From Rhizobium sp. LC145 (GTDB lineage: Bacteria; Pseudomonadota; Alphaproteobacteria; Rhizobiales; Rhizobiaceae), in the NCBI RefSeq assembly GCF_001005825.1, contig NZ_LBHV01000012.1, positions 1 through 64,000 on the forward strand: a stretch of 64,000 bases of DNA. Direction: 5' to 3'. How positions within the stretch are numbered: position 1 is the first letter of the stretch; every line of letters starts with the position of its first letter. The notes beneath the pieces were generated by a model. That model was not told the origin of the DNA, did no database searches, and saw only the letters and a list, made by a program, of their open reading frames with translations. Shown one piece after another: positions 17,291 to 25,613 of this stretch. The position numbers and the translations under genes are program-made.

Positions 17291-18184
17291 ATGCTGCGGG
17301 AGGATGTGAAGGATTTGCTGTGGTTCATCGAGGTGGCGAGGGAGCAGAGCTTCACCAAGGCCGCGGCCAACCTCGGTACCTCTCAGTCCACTCTCAGCCA
17401 TACGATCAAGAAGTTGGAGGCGCGGCTGGGAGTTCGCCTGCTGACGCGGACCACCCGCAGCGTGGCAACAACGGAGGCTGGCGAGCGCCTACTACAGTCG
17501 CTCTCTCCGAGATTTGAGGGGATCGAAGCAGATCTGGCAGATTTGGTGACTTTCCGGGAGAAGCCGTCGGGCACAGTGCGCCTGACGCTCTCTGATCATG
17601 CTCTCCAGACGACGGTCTGGCCTAAGCTGAGTCGTGTCCTGTCCGACAATCCTGACGTCAAGGTCGAGCTCTACAGCGACAACGGGATGCGCAACATCGT
17701 CGAGGAACGTTTCGATGCCGGCGTCCGGCTCGGCGAGAGCGTCGACAAGGACATGATCGCCGTGCGCATCGGCCCTGACTGGAGGCTGCGGGCCGTCGCC
17801 TCCCCGGAATACCTCGTCAGGCACGGAATTCCCAACATGCCGCAGGATCTTGTCAGCCATGTCTGCATCAATACGCGGCAAGCGACATGGGGCGGCTTCT
17901 ATGCCTGGGAATTCGAGAAGGACGGGCGGGAGTTGCGGGTCAGGGTCAACGGGCAGCTCAGCTTCAATTCATCGATCTCCCAGATCGATGCCGCCGTCAA
18001 AGGATACGGGATTGCCTACATACCGGAGGATCTCGTGGAAGGACATATCAGGTCTGGAGAGTTGCAGGCTGTCCTCGACGATTGGAGTGAGCCGTTCACG
18101 GGATACCACCTTTACTATCCCAGCCGACGGCAGATGTCCCCCGCGATGGCACTAATCGTCAACGCTCTGAGACATCGGAGCTGA
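17291..18184 (+). CDS. LysR-family transcriptional regulator
   Basis: 297 residues. The winged helix at residues 1-65 (DLLWFIEVAREQSFTKAAANLGTSQSTLSHTIKKLEARLGVRLLTRTTRSV) is the standard LysR form, followed by a substrate-binding-type effector domain ending VNALRHRS. The sub-style, with YIPEDLVEGHI and FTGYHLYYPSRRQMSP, is common near MFS and SDR genes. It is divergent from the MFS-led operon, which it probably activates. An AT-rich palindrome TATCGATA at 17255-17262 lies in the shared promoter region, but no clear T-N11-A site was fixed. Confidence 0.93.
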   Translation: MLREDVKDLLWFIEVAREQSFTKAAANLGTSQSTLSHTIKKLEARLGVRLLTRTTRSVATTEAGERLLQSLSPRFEGIEADLADLVTFREKPSGTVRLTLSDHALQTTVWPKLSRVLSDNPDVKVELYSDNGMRNIVEERFDAGVRLGESVDKDMIAVRIGPDWRLRAVASPEYLVRHGIPNMPQDLVSHVCINTRQATWGGFYAWEFEKDGRELRVRVNGQLSFNSSISQIDAAVKGYGIAYIPEDLVEGHIRSGELQAVLDDWSEPFTGYHLYYPSRRQMSPAMALIVNALRHRS

Positions 18185-18266
18185 GCACGCGCAGCTTGGT
18201 TGTCCAAGCCTTCGACGAGCACGCCTATTCGGCATTTTGCTCACGCGACAAACTCTCTCGTGGAAA

Positions 18267-18339
18267 TTGGATGGAAATGGATGGATAAATAGTGCATGAC
18301 AGCGTCTCAAGATTTGGATGGGAATGGATGGGCAAATGG
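18267..18339 (+). repeat. Imperfect 26-base direct repeat at the fic start
   Basis: The 26 bases at 18267-18292 (starting TTGGATGGAAATGG) recur at 18314-18339 (starting TTGGATGGGAATGG) with 4 mismatches; the starts are 47 bases apart. The second copy spans the fic start codons. A recent local duplication or a doubled operator would both explain it. Confidence 0.6.
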
Positions 18340-19391
18340 AATTTCTAAATACGGCGACCGTCCGGATCACGCCCGAAATCCTGTCGCTGATCGCCGAAAT
18401 CGACGAATTTAAGGGTGCTTGGCGTGCGATCGGCCGGATCGCTCCTGAGCGGCTGTCCGGCCTCCGGCGTGTCGCCACGATCGAAAGCGTCGGTTCCTCC
18501 ACACGTATCGAAGGGGCACGCCTTACCGACCGAGAGGTCGAAAAGCTGCTGGCAAACATTCGCCTGGGGTCGTTTACGACACGCGACGAGCAAGAGGTTG
18601 CCGGCTATGCGGAGGTGATGGAGACCACCTTCAGTGCTTACGAAGCTATTTCACTCACCGAGAATCATATCCGTCAGCTCCACCGCGACCTTCTTGCGCA
18701 TTCGACAAAGGACGAGCGGCATCGCGGCGCATACAAAACCCTCTCCAACAATGTGGAGGCGTTTAACGAACAGGGCAAGAGCCTCGGCATAGTTTTCGAA
18801 ACGGCATCGCCGTTCGATACGCCGCGTCGAATGGAAGAACTGATCGCCTGGCTGGATGAGCAAGGGCGAGAAAAGCGGCTCCATCCACTTTTAGTCGTCG
18901 CGATCTTCGTTGTCGTTTTCCTCGAAATCCATCCATTCCAGGATGGCAATGGCCGCCTATCGCGTATTCTGACCACCTTGTTGCTCCTGCGGGCCGGCTA
19001 CGCTTACGTCCCCTACAGCTCGCTCGAAAGTATCATCGAGCAAAGCAAGGAGAGCTATTACATCTCGCTACGGCGCACGCAGGGAACGATCCGCAGCACC
19101 GAACCAGACTGGAACCCCTGGATCGAGTTCTTTTTGAGAGCCCTGCATCGGCAGAAGACGCGGCTTGAGAAGAAAATGGAGCGCGAGCGTATTATCCTCG
19201 CCAACATGCCGGAATTATCCGTTACATTGCTCGAGTTGGCGCGCGAGCACGGGCGGATCACGGTCGCGGAGGCTGCACGGATCACCGATGCAAGCCGTCA
19301 TACCATCAAGGATCATCTCAAGGCACTCGTGGATCAAGGGCACCTCGTCCTCCACGGTGCCGGCCGCGGCGCCTGGTACGGTCTTTCCTAA
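18318..19391 (+). CDS. Fic-domain protein (class II, self-inhibited) with C-terminal winged helix
   Basis: 357 residues (or two shorter by the next ATG). The Fic active-site loop HPFQDGNGRLSR at about 205-216 is complete, so AMP or other nucleotide transfer is expected. The inhibitory motif SxxxEG is at about 61-66 (SSTRIEG), N-terminal to the Fic core, which defines class II. The C-terminus (ARITDASRHTIKDHLKALVDQGHLVLHG) is a DNA-binding winged helix. Proteins of this layout are soluble cytoplasmic modifiers and possible autoregulators. No antitoxin partner lies beside it. A direct repeat overlaps its start. Confidence 0.93.
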   Translation: MGMDGQMEFLNTATVRITPEILSLIAEIDEFKGAWRAIGRIAPERLSGLRRVATIESVGSSTRIEGARLTDREVEKLLANIRLGSFTTRDEQEVAGYAEVMETTFSAYEAISLTENHIRQLHRDLLAHSTKDERHRGAYKTLSNNVEAFNEQGKSLGIVFETASPFDTPRRMEELIAWLDEQGREKRLHPLLVVAIFVVVFLEIHPFQDGNGRLSRILTTLLLLRAGYAYVPYSSLESIIEQSKESYYISLRRTQGTIRSTEPDWNPWIEFFLRALHRQKTRLEKKMERERIILANMPELSVTLLELAREHGRITVAEAARITDASRHTIKDHLKALVDQGHLVLHGAGRGAWYGLS

Positions 19392-19689
19392 TCAAGGGGA
19401 TGTCAGGCCCATCTGAATGGGTTAGCTCTTGAAACGGATCAGAACCGACGACGCCCTGAGGTCTTGAGCCAAGCCATTGAACTAGCCCCTTCCCCCGGCA
19501 CAAGCCGCTATTGTGGATCGAACCGCCAGCGCGATAGCGTGACTTCCCGTTCATCACAATCCTTAGCACGCCTACTCATTGCCACCTGCGCTGCCTCGAG
19601 CGCCTGCGTAAAACGTGGATGGTTGCTAACTTGCTGGGACCGTGAGGGACAAGGCCACCGGATAGACATCCTTCCGGTACCCTCTGGTT
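19392..19689. other. Intergenic stretch, no gene recognised
   Basis: 298 bases between fic and the broken solute-binding-protein gene. On the minus strand a short frame ending RRAKDCDEREVTLSRWRFDPQ (about 19508-19600) has protein-like composition but no recognisable family and no good start. It is probably debris from rearrangement of this zone. Confidence 0.4.
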
Positions 19690-20840
19690 TCATTCGACCT
19701 TGGTGTTCTCGATGCTGAGGCCGGACTGGAACGTCAGGAAGCCGGGCATGTTCGTAAAACCGGTCACACCTTTCCTGATCGCATAGTTCTGCTCGCGCCA
19801 CATGAAGTAAACGAGCGGCGACAATTCGAGCGCTCTGTCGACGAAGGCGTCGTAGACTTTCGCTCTCTCGTCTTTGTCGACGGTTGCCCTGCCCTTATCG
19901 AGCAGCTCGTTGATCTGCGGACCGTTGAAATACGGCGAATTGTTGGTTCGGACGAGCTTATCGCCACCGTAGTAGTAATTGCTCAGCCAGTCGGCATCGG
20001 TGATCTCCCCGAGACTGCCAAGCACGGTAAAATCGTAGTCTGCAGCGGTTGCCTTGGCCATGCGGCTTGCCCAATCCGGCAGGTCGAGTTTTACCTTGAT
20101 GCCGATTTCGCAAGCTCTGACTGAATGGCGATCGCCGTATTTTGGTGGAAACTATATTGCGACGAGGCGAGCAATCGTGCCTCGAAGCCGTTCGGATATC
20201 CGGCCTTGGCGAGAAGTGCCTTGGCCTTCTCAATGTCATGCGAGAAATAGTTCGCCTTGGCCTCGGAATAGCCCATGTAGCCCTTGGGAATGGCAATGCC
20301 GTAGATCGGGCTGCCCAGGCCGTTGAAGGCTGTATTGATGATGACGCTGCGATCGACGGCATAGGCGACTGCCTGGCGAACTTCCGGTTTCGAAAATGGC
20401 TCGAATTTTGTATTGAACTGCAGTCCCATGAACAGGCCGGTGTTCCGCAAGAGCTCGGTATCGGATTCCTTTTCAAGATCGGCGGCATCCTTGGCCGGAA
20501 CGTAGTCGATGATATCGACATCGCCCGATTTCAGCGCGTTCACGCGCGTGTTCTCGTCGCTGTAGAAGACGTAGTGGACCTCGTCCAAATCCGGCTTGCC
20601 GGGCTTGTAATAACCGTCATATTTCTTGACGACGATCTCTCGACCGCGCGTCCAGCCAGCGAATTTGAAGGGACCGGCACCAACCGGCGAGGCGGTGAGA
20701 TTATCGGCATTCTTTGCAAGCCATGCCGCCGGCACGATGACGGATTCCGGCAGCGCAAGATAATCGATAAGGGCGACCGACGGGCTCGAAAGGGTTAGCT
20801 TTACGGTCTTTTCATCCGGTACCTCGGGCCGCACCGTCAA
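19690..20840 (-). pseudogene. Broken family 5 solute-binding protein (peptide ABC type)
   Basis: Two minus-strand frames together encode the middle and C-terminal parts of an SBP_bac_5 protein: DEKTVKLTLSSPSVALIDYLALPESV...VGAGPFKFAGWTRG...VRQAVAYAVDRSVII...YMGYSEAKANYFSHDIEKAKALLAKAGYPNGF, then DWASRMAKATAADYDFTVLG to the normal C-terminal SIENTKVE. The frame changes near 20100, where an apparent one-base loss in an A run (ELAK followed by GIKVKLDLPD in the next frame) breaks the gene. The N-terminal third, including the signal peptide, is absent. A piece of it appears in the opposite orientation at 20842. No permease or ATPase genes adjoin it. Confidence 0.85.
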
Positions 20841-20841
20841 G

Positions 20842-20930
20842 CTGGCGATCCATCGCGGACTTGTGAATTATGGTGTCGATGGAAAGATCACGCCGGAACT
20901 TGCCGAAAGCTACGATCACTCTATCGCATT
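20842..20930 (+). pseudogene. Inverted N-terminal fragment of a family 5 solute-binding protein
   Basis: Read on the plus strand, this codes LAIHRGLVNYGVDGKITPELAESY, the conserved segment normally found about 50-80 residues into SBP_bac_5 proteins (the yEGLv-y-dGkitPeLAesw block). The rest of that protein lies on the minus strand immediately to the left. Inversion of part of the gene is the simplest explanation. It is only about 30 codons long and has no start. Confidence 0.6.
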
Positions 20931-20956
20931 GCCGCCGCCCGGCCTCAGTCCTGCTA

Positions 20957-21088
20957 TGTACAAAATTTTGGCCGCGAACCCCCCTTATGACCAATCAAAT
21001 GAACATAACTTGACTGTTTACTAGTCCCATGACAATGTACAAAATTCTGGACATGAGAAGGCCTCACGTCCACTCAAATGAACAAAAC
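20957..21088 (+). repeat. Two conserved blocks repeated with a 79-base period upstream of hipBA
   Basis: Block one, TGTACAAAATTTTGG at 20957-20971, recurs as TGTACAAAATTCTGG at 21036-21050. Block two, CCAATCAAATGAACATAAC at 20991-21009, recurs as CCACTCAAATGAACAAAAC at 21070-21088. Both pairs are exactly 79 bases apart, while the sequence between the blocks has diverged. The conserved blocks are good candidates for HipB operators or a duplicated promoter; CAAAATTTTG in copy one is a perfect palindrome. Confidence 0.65.
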
Positions 21089-21431
21089 AGGTATAACCGT
21101 GCCCCGTCAGAGAAGCTACTCGAGAGTCACGCACCAAGCACTCGCCATGCTCGGCAAGCTGATCCGGGTCGGCCGGGCCGAACGCGGCCTGACCGCACAG
21201 GAACTGGCCGACCGCGCCGGCATCAGCCGCACCACCCTTTCCAGTATCGAAAAAGGCGCCCCGGGCCCTGAGATCGGCATCGTCTTCGAGGTCGCCTCAC
21301 TCGTCGGCGTGCGCCTATTCGACTATGACGAGCGCACGCTCCAGATGCACAATACCCGCCTCGACGAAAAACTGACCCTGCTGCCGAAGAGCGTCCGCCA
21401 CGCCGTGAAGGAGGTCGACGATGACTTCTAA
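21078..21431 (+). CDS. HipB-like XRE-family antitoxin/regulator
   Basis: 117 residues. The XRE helix-turn-helix occupies about residues 25-80 (LGKLIRVGRAERGLTAQELADRAGISRTTLSSIEKGAPGPEIGIVFEVASLVGVRLF). A GTG at 21099 is an alternative start. It overlaps the hipA start by 11 bases, the usual coupling of antitoxin and toxin. The C-terminal tail LPKSVRHAVKEVDDDF resembles HipB tails. It should neutralise HipA and repress its own promoter through the repeats just upstream. Confidence 0.9.
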   Translation: MNKTGITVPRQRSYSRVTHQALAMLGKLIRVGRAERGLTAQELADRAGISRTTLSSIEKGAPGPEIGIVFEVASLVGVRLFDYDERTLQMHNTRLDEKLTLLPKSVRHAVKEVDDDF

Positions 21432-22743
21432 GGCGGATGCAACAGAAGCCTTTGTCTGGATGTGGCTGCCCGGGGCAACAGATCCGGTGGTGGCCGGCCG
21501 CCTCGACCAGGATGGCGACCGCCTGCTCTTTACCTACGGTGCCAGCTACCGGCGCCGTAAGAGCGCCATTTCCCTCTATGAACCTGAACTCCCCCTCCAA
21601 GAAGGCGTCATCGCGCCCATCAACGGCCTGTCGATGGCAAGCTGCATCCGCGACGGCTCGCCGGATGCCTGGGGCCGCCGTGTCATCATCAACAGGCTGA
21701 CGGGCAAAAAGCCCGACGCTGCCGGCGTGCCGGAGATCAGCGAGCTGACCTTTCTGCTCCAGTCAGGCTCCGACCGGATTGGCGCCCTCGATTTCCAGGC
21801 ATCTGCCACAGAGTATGTCCCCCGCCTTGCCGCACAGGCCTCGCTCGACGAACTCATGGAGGCAGCCGCCCTTATTGAAAAAGGCGTCCCCCTGACCCCG
21901 GCACTCGATCAGGCCCTTAATCACGGCACGTCGATTGGCGGGGCGCGCCCCAAGGCGCTGATTGATGACGGCACAAAGAAATTCATCGCTAAATTCTCGG
22001 CAGCCAATGACACCTACAGCGTCGTGAAGGCTGAATTCATCGCAATGAAGCTGGCAGCCGCCTGCGGGCTCAACGCCGCGCCCGTGTCGATGACCCGTGC
22101 CGCCCACAAGGATGTGCTGCTTATCGAGCGCTTCGACCGCACGCCCACAAAGGATGGCTGGACGAGACAAGCCATGGTCTCAGCCCTGACCATGCTGGGT
22201 CTTGATGAAATGATGGCCCGCTATGCCTCCTACGAAGACCTGGCCGAACTCATCCGCCACCGCTTCACTGACCCGAAGGACACGCTGAAGGAGCTCTACG
22301 GACGGATCTGCTTCAACGTGCTGTGCGGCAATACCGACGACCACGCCCGCAACCATGCAGCCTTCTGGGACGGCAGGATGCTGACGCTCACGCCGGCCTA
22401 TGACATCTGTCCGCAAGGCCGCACGGGCAACGAAGCCACACAGGCCATGCTGATCAAGGGCGAGGGCCGCGCGAGCACGCTCGCCACTCTGCTCGCTGCC
22501 GCGCCGGATTATCACCTGAAAGAAGCGGAAGCCGCCGCGCTGATCGAACATCAGATCACAACCATTGCCAACCTCTGGCAAGGCGTATGCGACGAAGCAG
22601 ACCTGAGCCCCGTCGACCGCAAACTGTTTGCCGGGCGTCAGTTTCTCAACCTCTATGCCCTTGAAGGCCTCGATAATCACAAGGCGCTGCAGGATGCATT
22701 CCGCGCCGCACAGGCCACGCTAATAGCCGGCGGAGGCGCGTGA
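21421..22743 (+). CDS. hipA: HipA-family serine/threonine kinase toxin
   Basis: 440 residues, full length for HipA. Landmarks are the ATP-loop SIGGARPKA (about 171-179), the catalytic loop GNTDDHARNHA (303-313) and the metal motif as YDICP (327-331). The catalytic residues look intact, so it should phosphorylate a target (in E. coli, glutamyl-tRNA synthetase) and cause dormancy. Its gene overlaps the antitoxin gene and is followed within 3 bases by helicase remnants. It is intact although flanked by pseudogenes, which fits selection for the addictive pair. Confidence 0.94.
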   Translation: MTSKADATEAFVWMWLPGATDPVVAGRLDQDGDRLLFTYGASYRRRKSAISLYEPELPLQEGVIAPINGLSMASCIRDGSPDAWGRRVIINRLTGKKPDAAGVPEISELTFLLQSGSDRIGALDFQASATEYVPRLAAQASLDELMEAAALIEKGVPLTPALDQALNHGTSIGGARPKALIDDGTKKFIAKFSAANDTYSVVKAEFIAMKLAAACGLNAAPVSMTRAAHKDVLLIERFDRTPTKDGWTRQAMVSALTMLGLDEMMARYASYEDLAELIRHRFTDPKDTLKELYGRICFNVLCGNTDDHARNHAAFWDGRMLTLTPAYDICPQGRTGNEATQAMLIKGEGRASTLATLLAAAPDYHLKEAEAAALIEHQITTIANLWQGVCDEADLSPVDRKLFAGRQFLNLYALEGLDNHKALQDAFRAAQATLIAGGGA

Positions 22744-22745
22744 AC

Positions 22746-24068
22746 ATGACAGCGCCAAAGCAGCTCAAGAGACGCAAATGGCCCGGAGCGATTCTTCGCT
22801 CCCTCGGCCATGCCTCATGGGCTGCCGAGCAGACCGCCACAGGCATCAACTTTCTTGGCAGCCGTCACCAAGCGCCTTTTCGTCCTGGGCGGGACCAGCG
22901 CAGATCACCAGCACGCTGGGTTTCACCACGATAGAAGTGCCGCTGGCCGGCGGCCAGATCGCAAGCCTGGCGGGCGTCACACAGCACGATGCCGCCGGCT
23001 TCATCTCTGCAGCCAACGAAGCCTTTCCGCCCACTTCCTCAAACAATTCGAAACGGCACAAGACGAACTGACCGCGCTATCCGAAGTCATCGCGCGCCTC
23101 GGCCAGCCCCGCCGCCTGCCTTCTCTCCCCCTTCCTGGCGCGCGCAACGACCGTCATCGAATCACTACCAGAGACCATCCCTGACAGCGTCCTCTCAGAG
23201 GATCAGCAGAAGCTCATTGAAATTGTCCGCGCCTTCCAAGAACATCCCGACGAAACGCGCCACACCGCCATCCAGCGCTTCATCGATTCCGACCTTGCCG
23301 ACATGAAGGGCTTTTTCGACACGATCGAGAAGAACCCGCTGACGCCGGAGCAGCGCCTTGCCGTCGTGACAGACGAGGACGCAACGCTCGTTCTTGCCGG
23401 CGCCGGTTCCGGCAAGACCAGTGTCATCGTGGCAAAGGCCGCCTATCTCGTCGAACGCGGCATCCGCAAACCAGACGAAATCCTGCTCCTCGCCTTCGGT
23501 AAAAGACGCCGCCGCCGAGATGGCCGAACGCATCAAGGAACGGGCCGGCGTAGACGTCGACGCGCTGACCTTTCACGCGCTTGGCAACCGGATCATCCGC
23601 GAGGTTGAGGTCAAGGGTCCGGCGCTCGCCGACCATGCCAGTGATGACGCCAAGTTCCGCGTGCTGGTCAGGGACATTCTTCTCAACGAAGTCGCGTCCA
23701 AGGCCGGGCTTGGCAAGCTGATACTAGTTTGGTTTTCAGAGCTCTATTGGCCGTACAAAAGCGAATGGGACTTCAAGACGCAGGATAGCTATTTCCAGTG
23801 GGTGGAGGCCCATGAGCTTCGCACCCTGAATGGCGACCTCGTCAGAAGCTTTGAAGAATGGGAGATTTCCAACTGGCTCTATCGCCACGGCATCGCATTC
23901 GAATACGAGCCTGTCTATGGAGGCCCGCTGCCCGAAGATGCCCGCGGTCCTTATCACCCCGATTTCCGGCTGACGGAGAGCGGCATCTATATCGAGCACT
24001 TCGGCGTCCGCAAAGAGCGCGGTATTAATGGTGCGCCCGGCAGGATTCGAACTATCTGCCAGCAGTGA
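22746..24068 (+). pseudogene. Frameshifted and truncated UvrD/HelD-type DNA helicase
   Basis: Pieces in all three plus frames join into one helicase: KQLKRRKWPGAILRSLGHASWAA, then ITSTLGFTTIEVPLAGGQIASLAGV, then FLKQFETAQDELTALSEVIARLG, then FFDTIEKNPLTPEQRLAVV with Walker A AGAGSGKTS, then AAEMAERIKERAGVDVDALTFHALGN and EYEPVYGG...YHPDFRLTESGIYIEHFGV. At least five frame changes are needed (around 22857, 22900, 23040, 23130 and 23510). After HFGVRKERG the frame runs into a tRNA-derived segment and stops, so helicase motifs IV-VI are missing. It is clearly non-functional. Confidence 0.88.
24029..24052 (-). other. 3' end of a tRNA gene (orphan fragment), putative attachment site
   Basis: The reverse complement of these 24 bases starts GTTCGAATCC and ends GCCGGGCGCACCA, that is, the T-loop, 3' T-stem strand, acceptor strand, discriminator A and CCA of a tRNA. 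The sequence before it no longer pairs as a T-stem, so the rest of the tRNA is absent. The acceptor strand implies a tRNA beginning GCGCCCG, as in some arginine tRNAs; identity is uncertain. Such orphan 3' ends are what integration into a tRNA gene leaves behind. Confidence 0.7.
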
Positions 24069-24453
24069 TCCTATCGGAGTAATATTCGTCCGCTTTTAGG
24101 CCGCGTTGATAAATGATCGACATGGAGGCGCGAAGCGGACACGTCACCTCGCTTGACGCTCACTTTGTCGTAGCACATGCCGACAATTCGGCCCCCGTGC
24201 GAGCGGCCTCACCCCACGCTGTCACGATCCCCATCGCCTCCTTCTCGTCCAGCGCCTCAGCATCGAACAGCGCGCACCAGCCGCTCAAGGCGGCCCGGGC
24301 TTTCGGCGATGACTTCCGTCGAACGTGCCTGAGCGAATTCAAGACGACGATGCACCCGCTTTGCCAAGTGATCGTCCCGACTCAGAATGGCAGTCGGATC
24401 CTGATGATCGCATCGAGCCGCGGGTAACTGGCGCCGAAGCCGGCGGCCGTGCA
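24069..24453. other. Intergenic stretch with degenerate coding signal
   Basis: 385 bases between the tRNA fragment and the M24 gene. On the minus strand, pieces such as EALDEKEAMGIVTAWGEAARTGAE and DHLAKRVHRRLEFAQARSTEV occur in different frames, which suggests a decayed gene, but no family can be named. No promoter or repeat was recognised. Confidence 0.35.
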
Positions 24454-25611
24454 TCACGCACAACAACGGGCTCCATGCTTTTTTTTGTAAAAGCTGGTCG
24501 TTAGAATACACCGCGGGCTTTCAGTGAGGCGAACGCCTCCAGCTTTTCCGACAACGACCGTCTCACTGAAGCCGAGACCTTGAGCCGTCGCATAGAGATG
24601 AAAGACCATCCCCTCCTCCAGCACCCAATCGGATGTCGGCAGGAAGACCCGGGAGAAATCACTGGTGCGCGGCGTTCGTGTATAGAGGCCGAGCGTATAA
24701 GCCGTGACGTTTTCGTAGGTGGGTCGCAAGCCGGCTTCCAATGCACCCTGGCGCATGATGGCATCGACTTCACGCGCAGAAACGCCGGGCTCCATCGTTG
24801 CGATCTGGCTGTCCTGCAGGGTGATCAATTTTCCTGCCGCCGCCCGCAGCGCCGGAGATGGTTCTCCCACCATGATCGGCCGCATCAATCGCGCGCCGTA
24901 ATTGCCGACGCGCGGGATCAGTTCGACATGCAGGATATCGCCCTCGCCGATCGCCTCCGTCTTGAAGACACCGTGCAGGAATTCATGGCCGCCGGAGGCT
25001 TTGACCACCGGTCCGACCTCACCCGTATCGGCCCCCTCACGCAGGAAGACACCGGAGGCGATTGCCGCCGCATCGCGCGTCGTCATGCCGGGTCGGGACT
25101 GATTGGCGACTTCGAGCATAGCCCTGTCGGCGATCGCGGACGCCTGCTTCAGTACGGCGATCTCTTCTTCCGATTTCACCCAGCGCAGGCTGTCGCTGAT
25201 CCCCGGCATCGGCACGAAAGTCGCCTCAGGCAAAAGCTCCTGCAGCCGCATGAAGGTCTGAGCACTCATACTGTAGGAATTGGTGTCGAGGCCGATCTGG
25301 GCCTTGCCGAACCCGTGACCGCGGACGCTGTCCGCGACCGCCGCCTGCGCTTCCTCGGTATCGGCGAACCCGACGACGTCGGCAATCCAGCTCTTTTCCC
25401 GACAAGGCGCCTCGTCGAGCGCCCTCAGCGTGAACCAGGCATCGCCTTCGCGCGGCAGGAAGGCCGCGCGATACATGGTTTCGGAGACGGTATAGCCGGT
25501 GAGCCAAGCCAGCAGCTCGCCGCTGTCGACCAGCAGAAGATCGACGTCCGCGGACGCCATGGCGTCCCGGGCAAGAGCGATGCGGCGATCGAATTCCGCC
25601 CGGGAAAACAT
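24454..25611 (-). CDS. M24-family metallopeptidase (Xaa-Pro dipeptidase/creatinase-like)
   Basis: 385 residues from the ATG at 25611, two bases after the upstream gene. An N-terminal creatinase-like domain (MFSRAEFDRRIALARDAMASADVDLLLV) precedes a pita-bread catalytic domain (about residues 150-370). The metal-ligand positions seem altered: where peptidases show an Asp and a later Asp-x-G, this has FKTEAIGEGDILHVELIPRVGNYGARLMRP, and the His/Glu ligands are reduced to FHLYATAQGLGFSETVVV. Non-peptidase M24 members (creatinase type) also lack full metal sites. The C-terminal tail, CILTTSFYKKKHGARCCA, looks unlike the family and may be new sequence after a 3' junction. Confidence 0.85.
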   Translation of the reverse strand: MFSRAEFDRRIALARDAMASADVDLLLVDSGELLAWLTGYTVSETMYRAAFLPREGDAWFTLRALDEAPCREKSWIADVVGFADTEEAQAAVADSVRGHGFGKAQIGLDTNSYSMSAQTFMRLQELLPEATFVPMPGISDSLRWVKSEEEIAVLKQASAIADRAMLEVANQSRPGMTTRDAAAIASGVFLREGADTGEVGPVVKASGGHEFLHGVFKTEAIGEGDILHVELIPRVGNYGARLMRPIMVGEPSPALRAAAGKLITLQDSQIATMEPGVSAREVDAIMRQGALEAGLRPTYENVTAYTLGLYTRTPRTSDFSRVFLPTSDWVLEEGMVFHLYATAQGLGFSETVVVGKAGGVRLTESPRCILTTSFYKKKHGARCCA

Positions 25612-25613
25612 GG

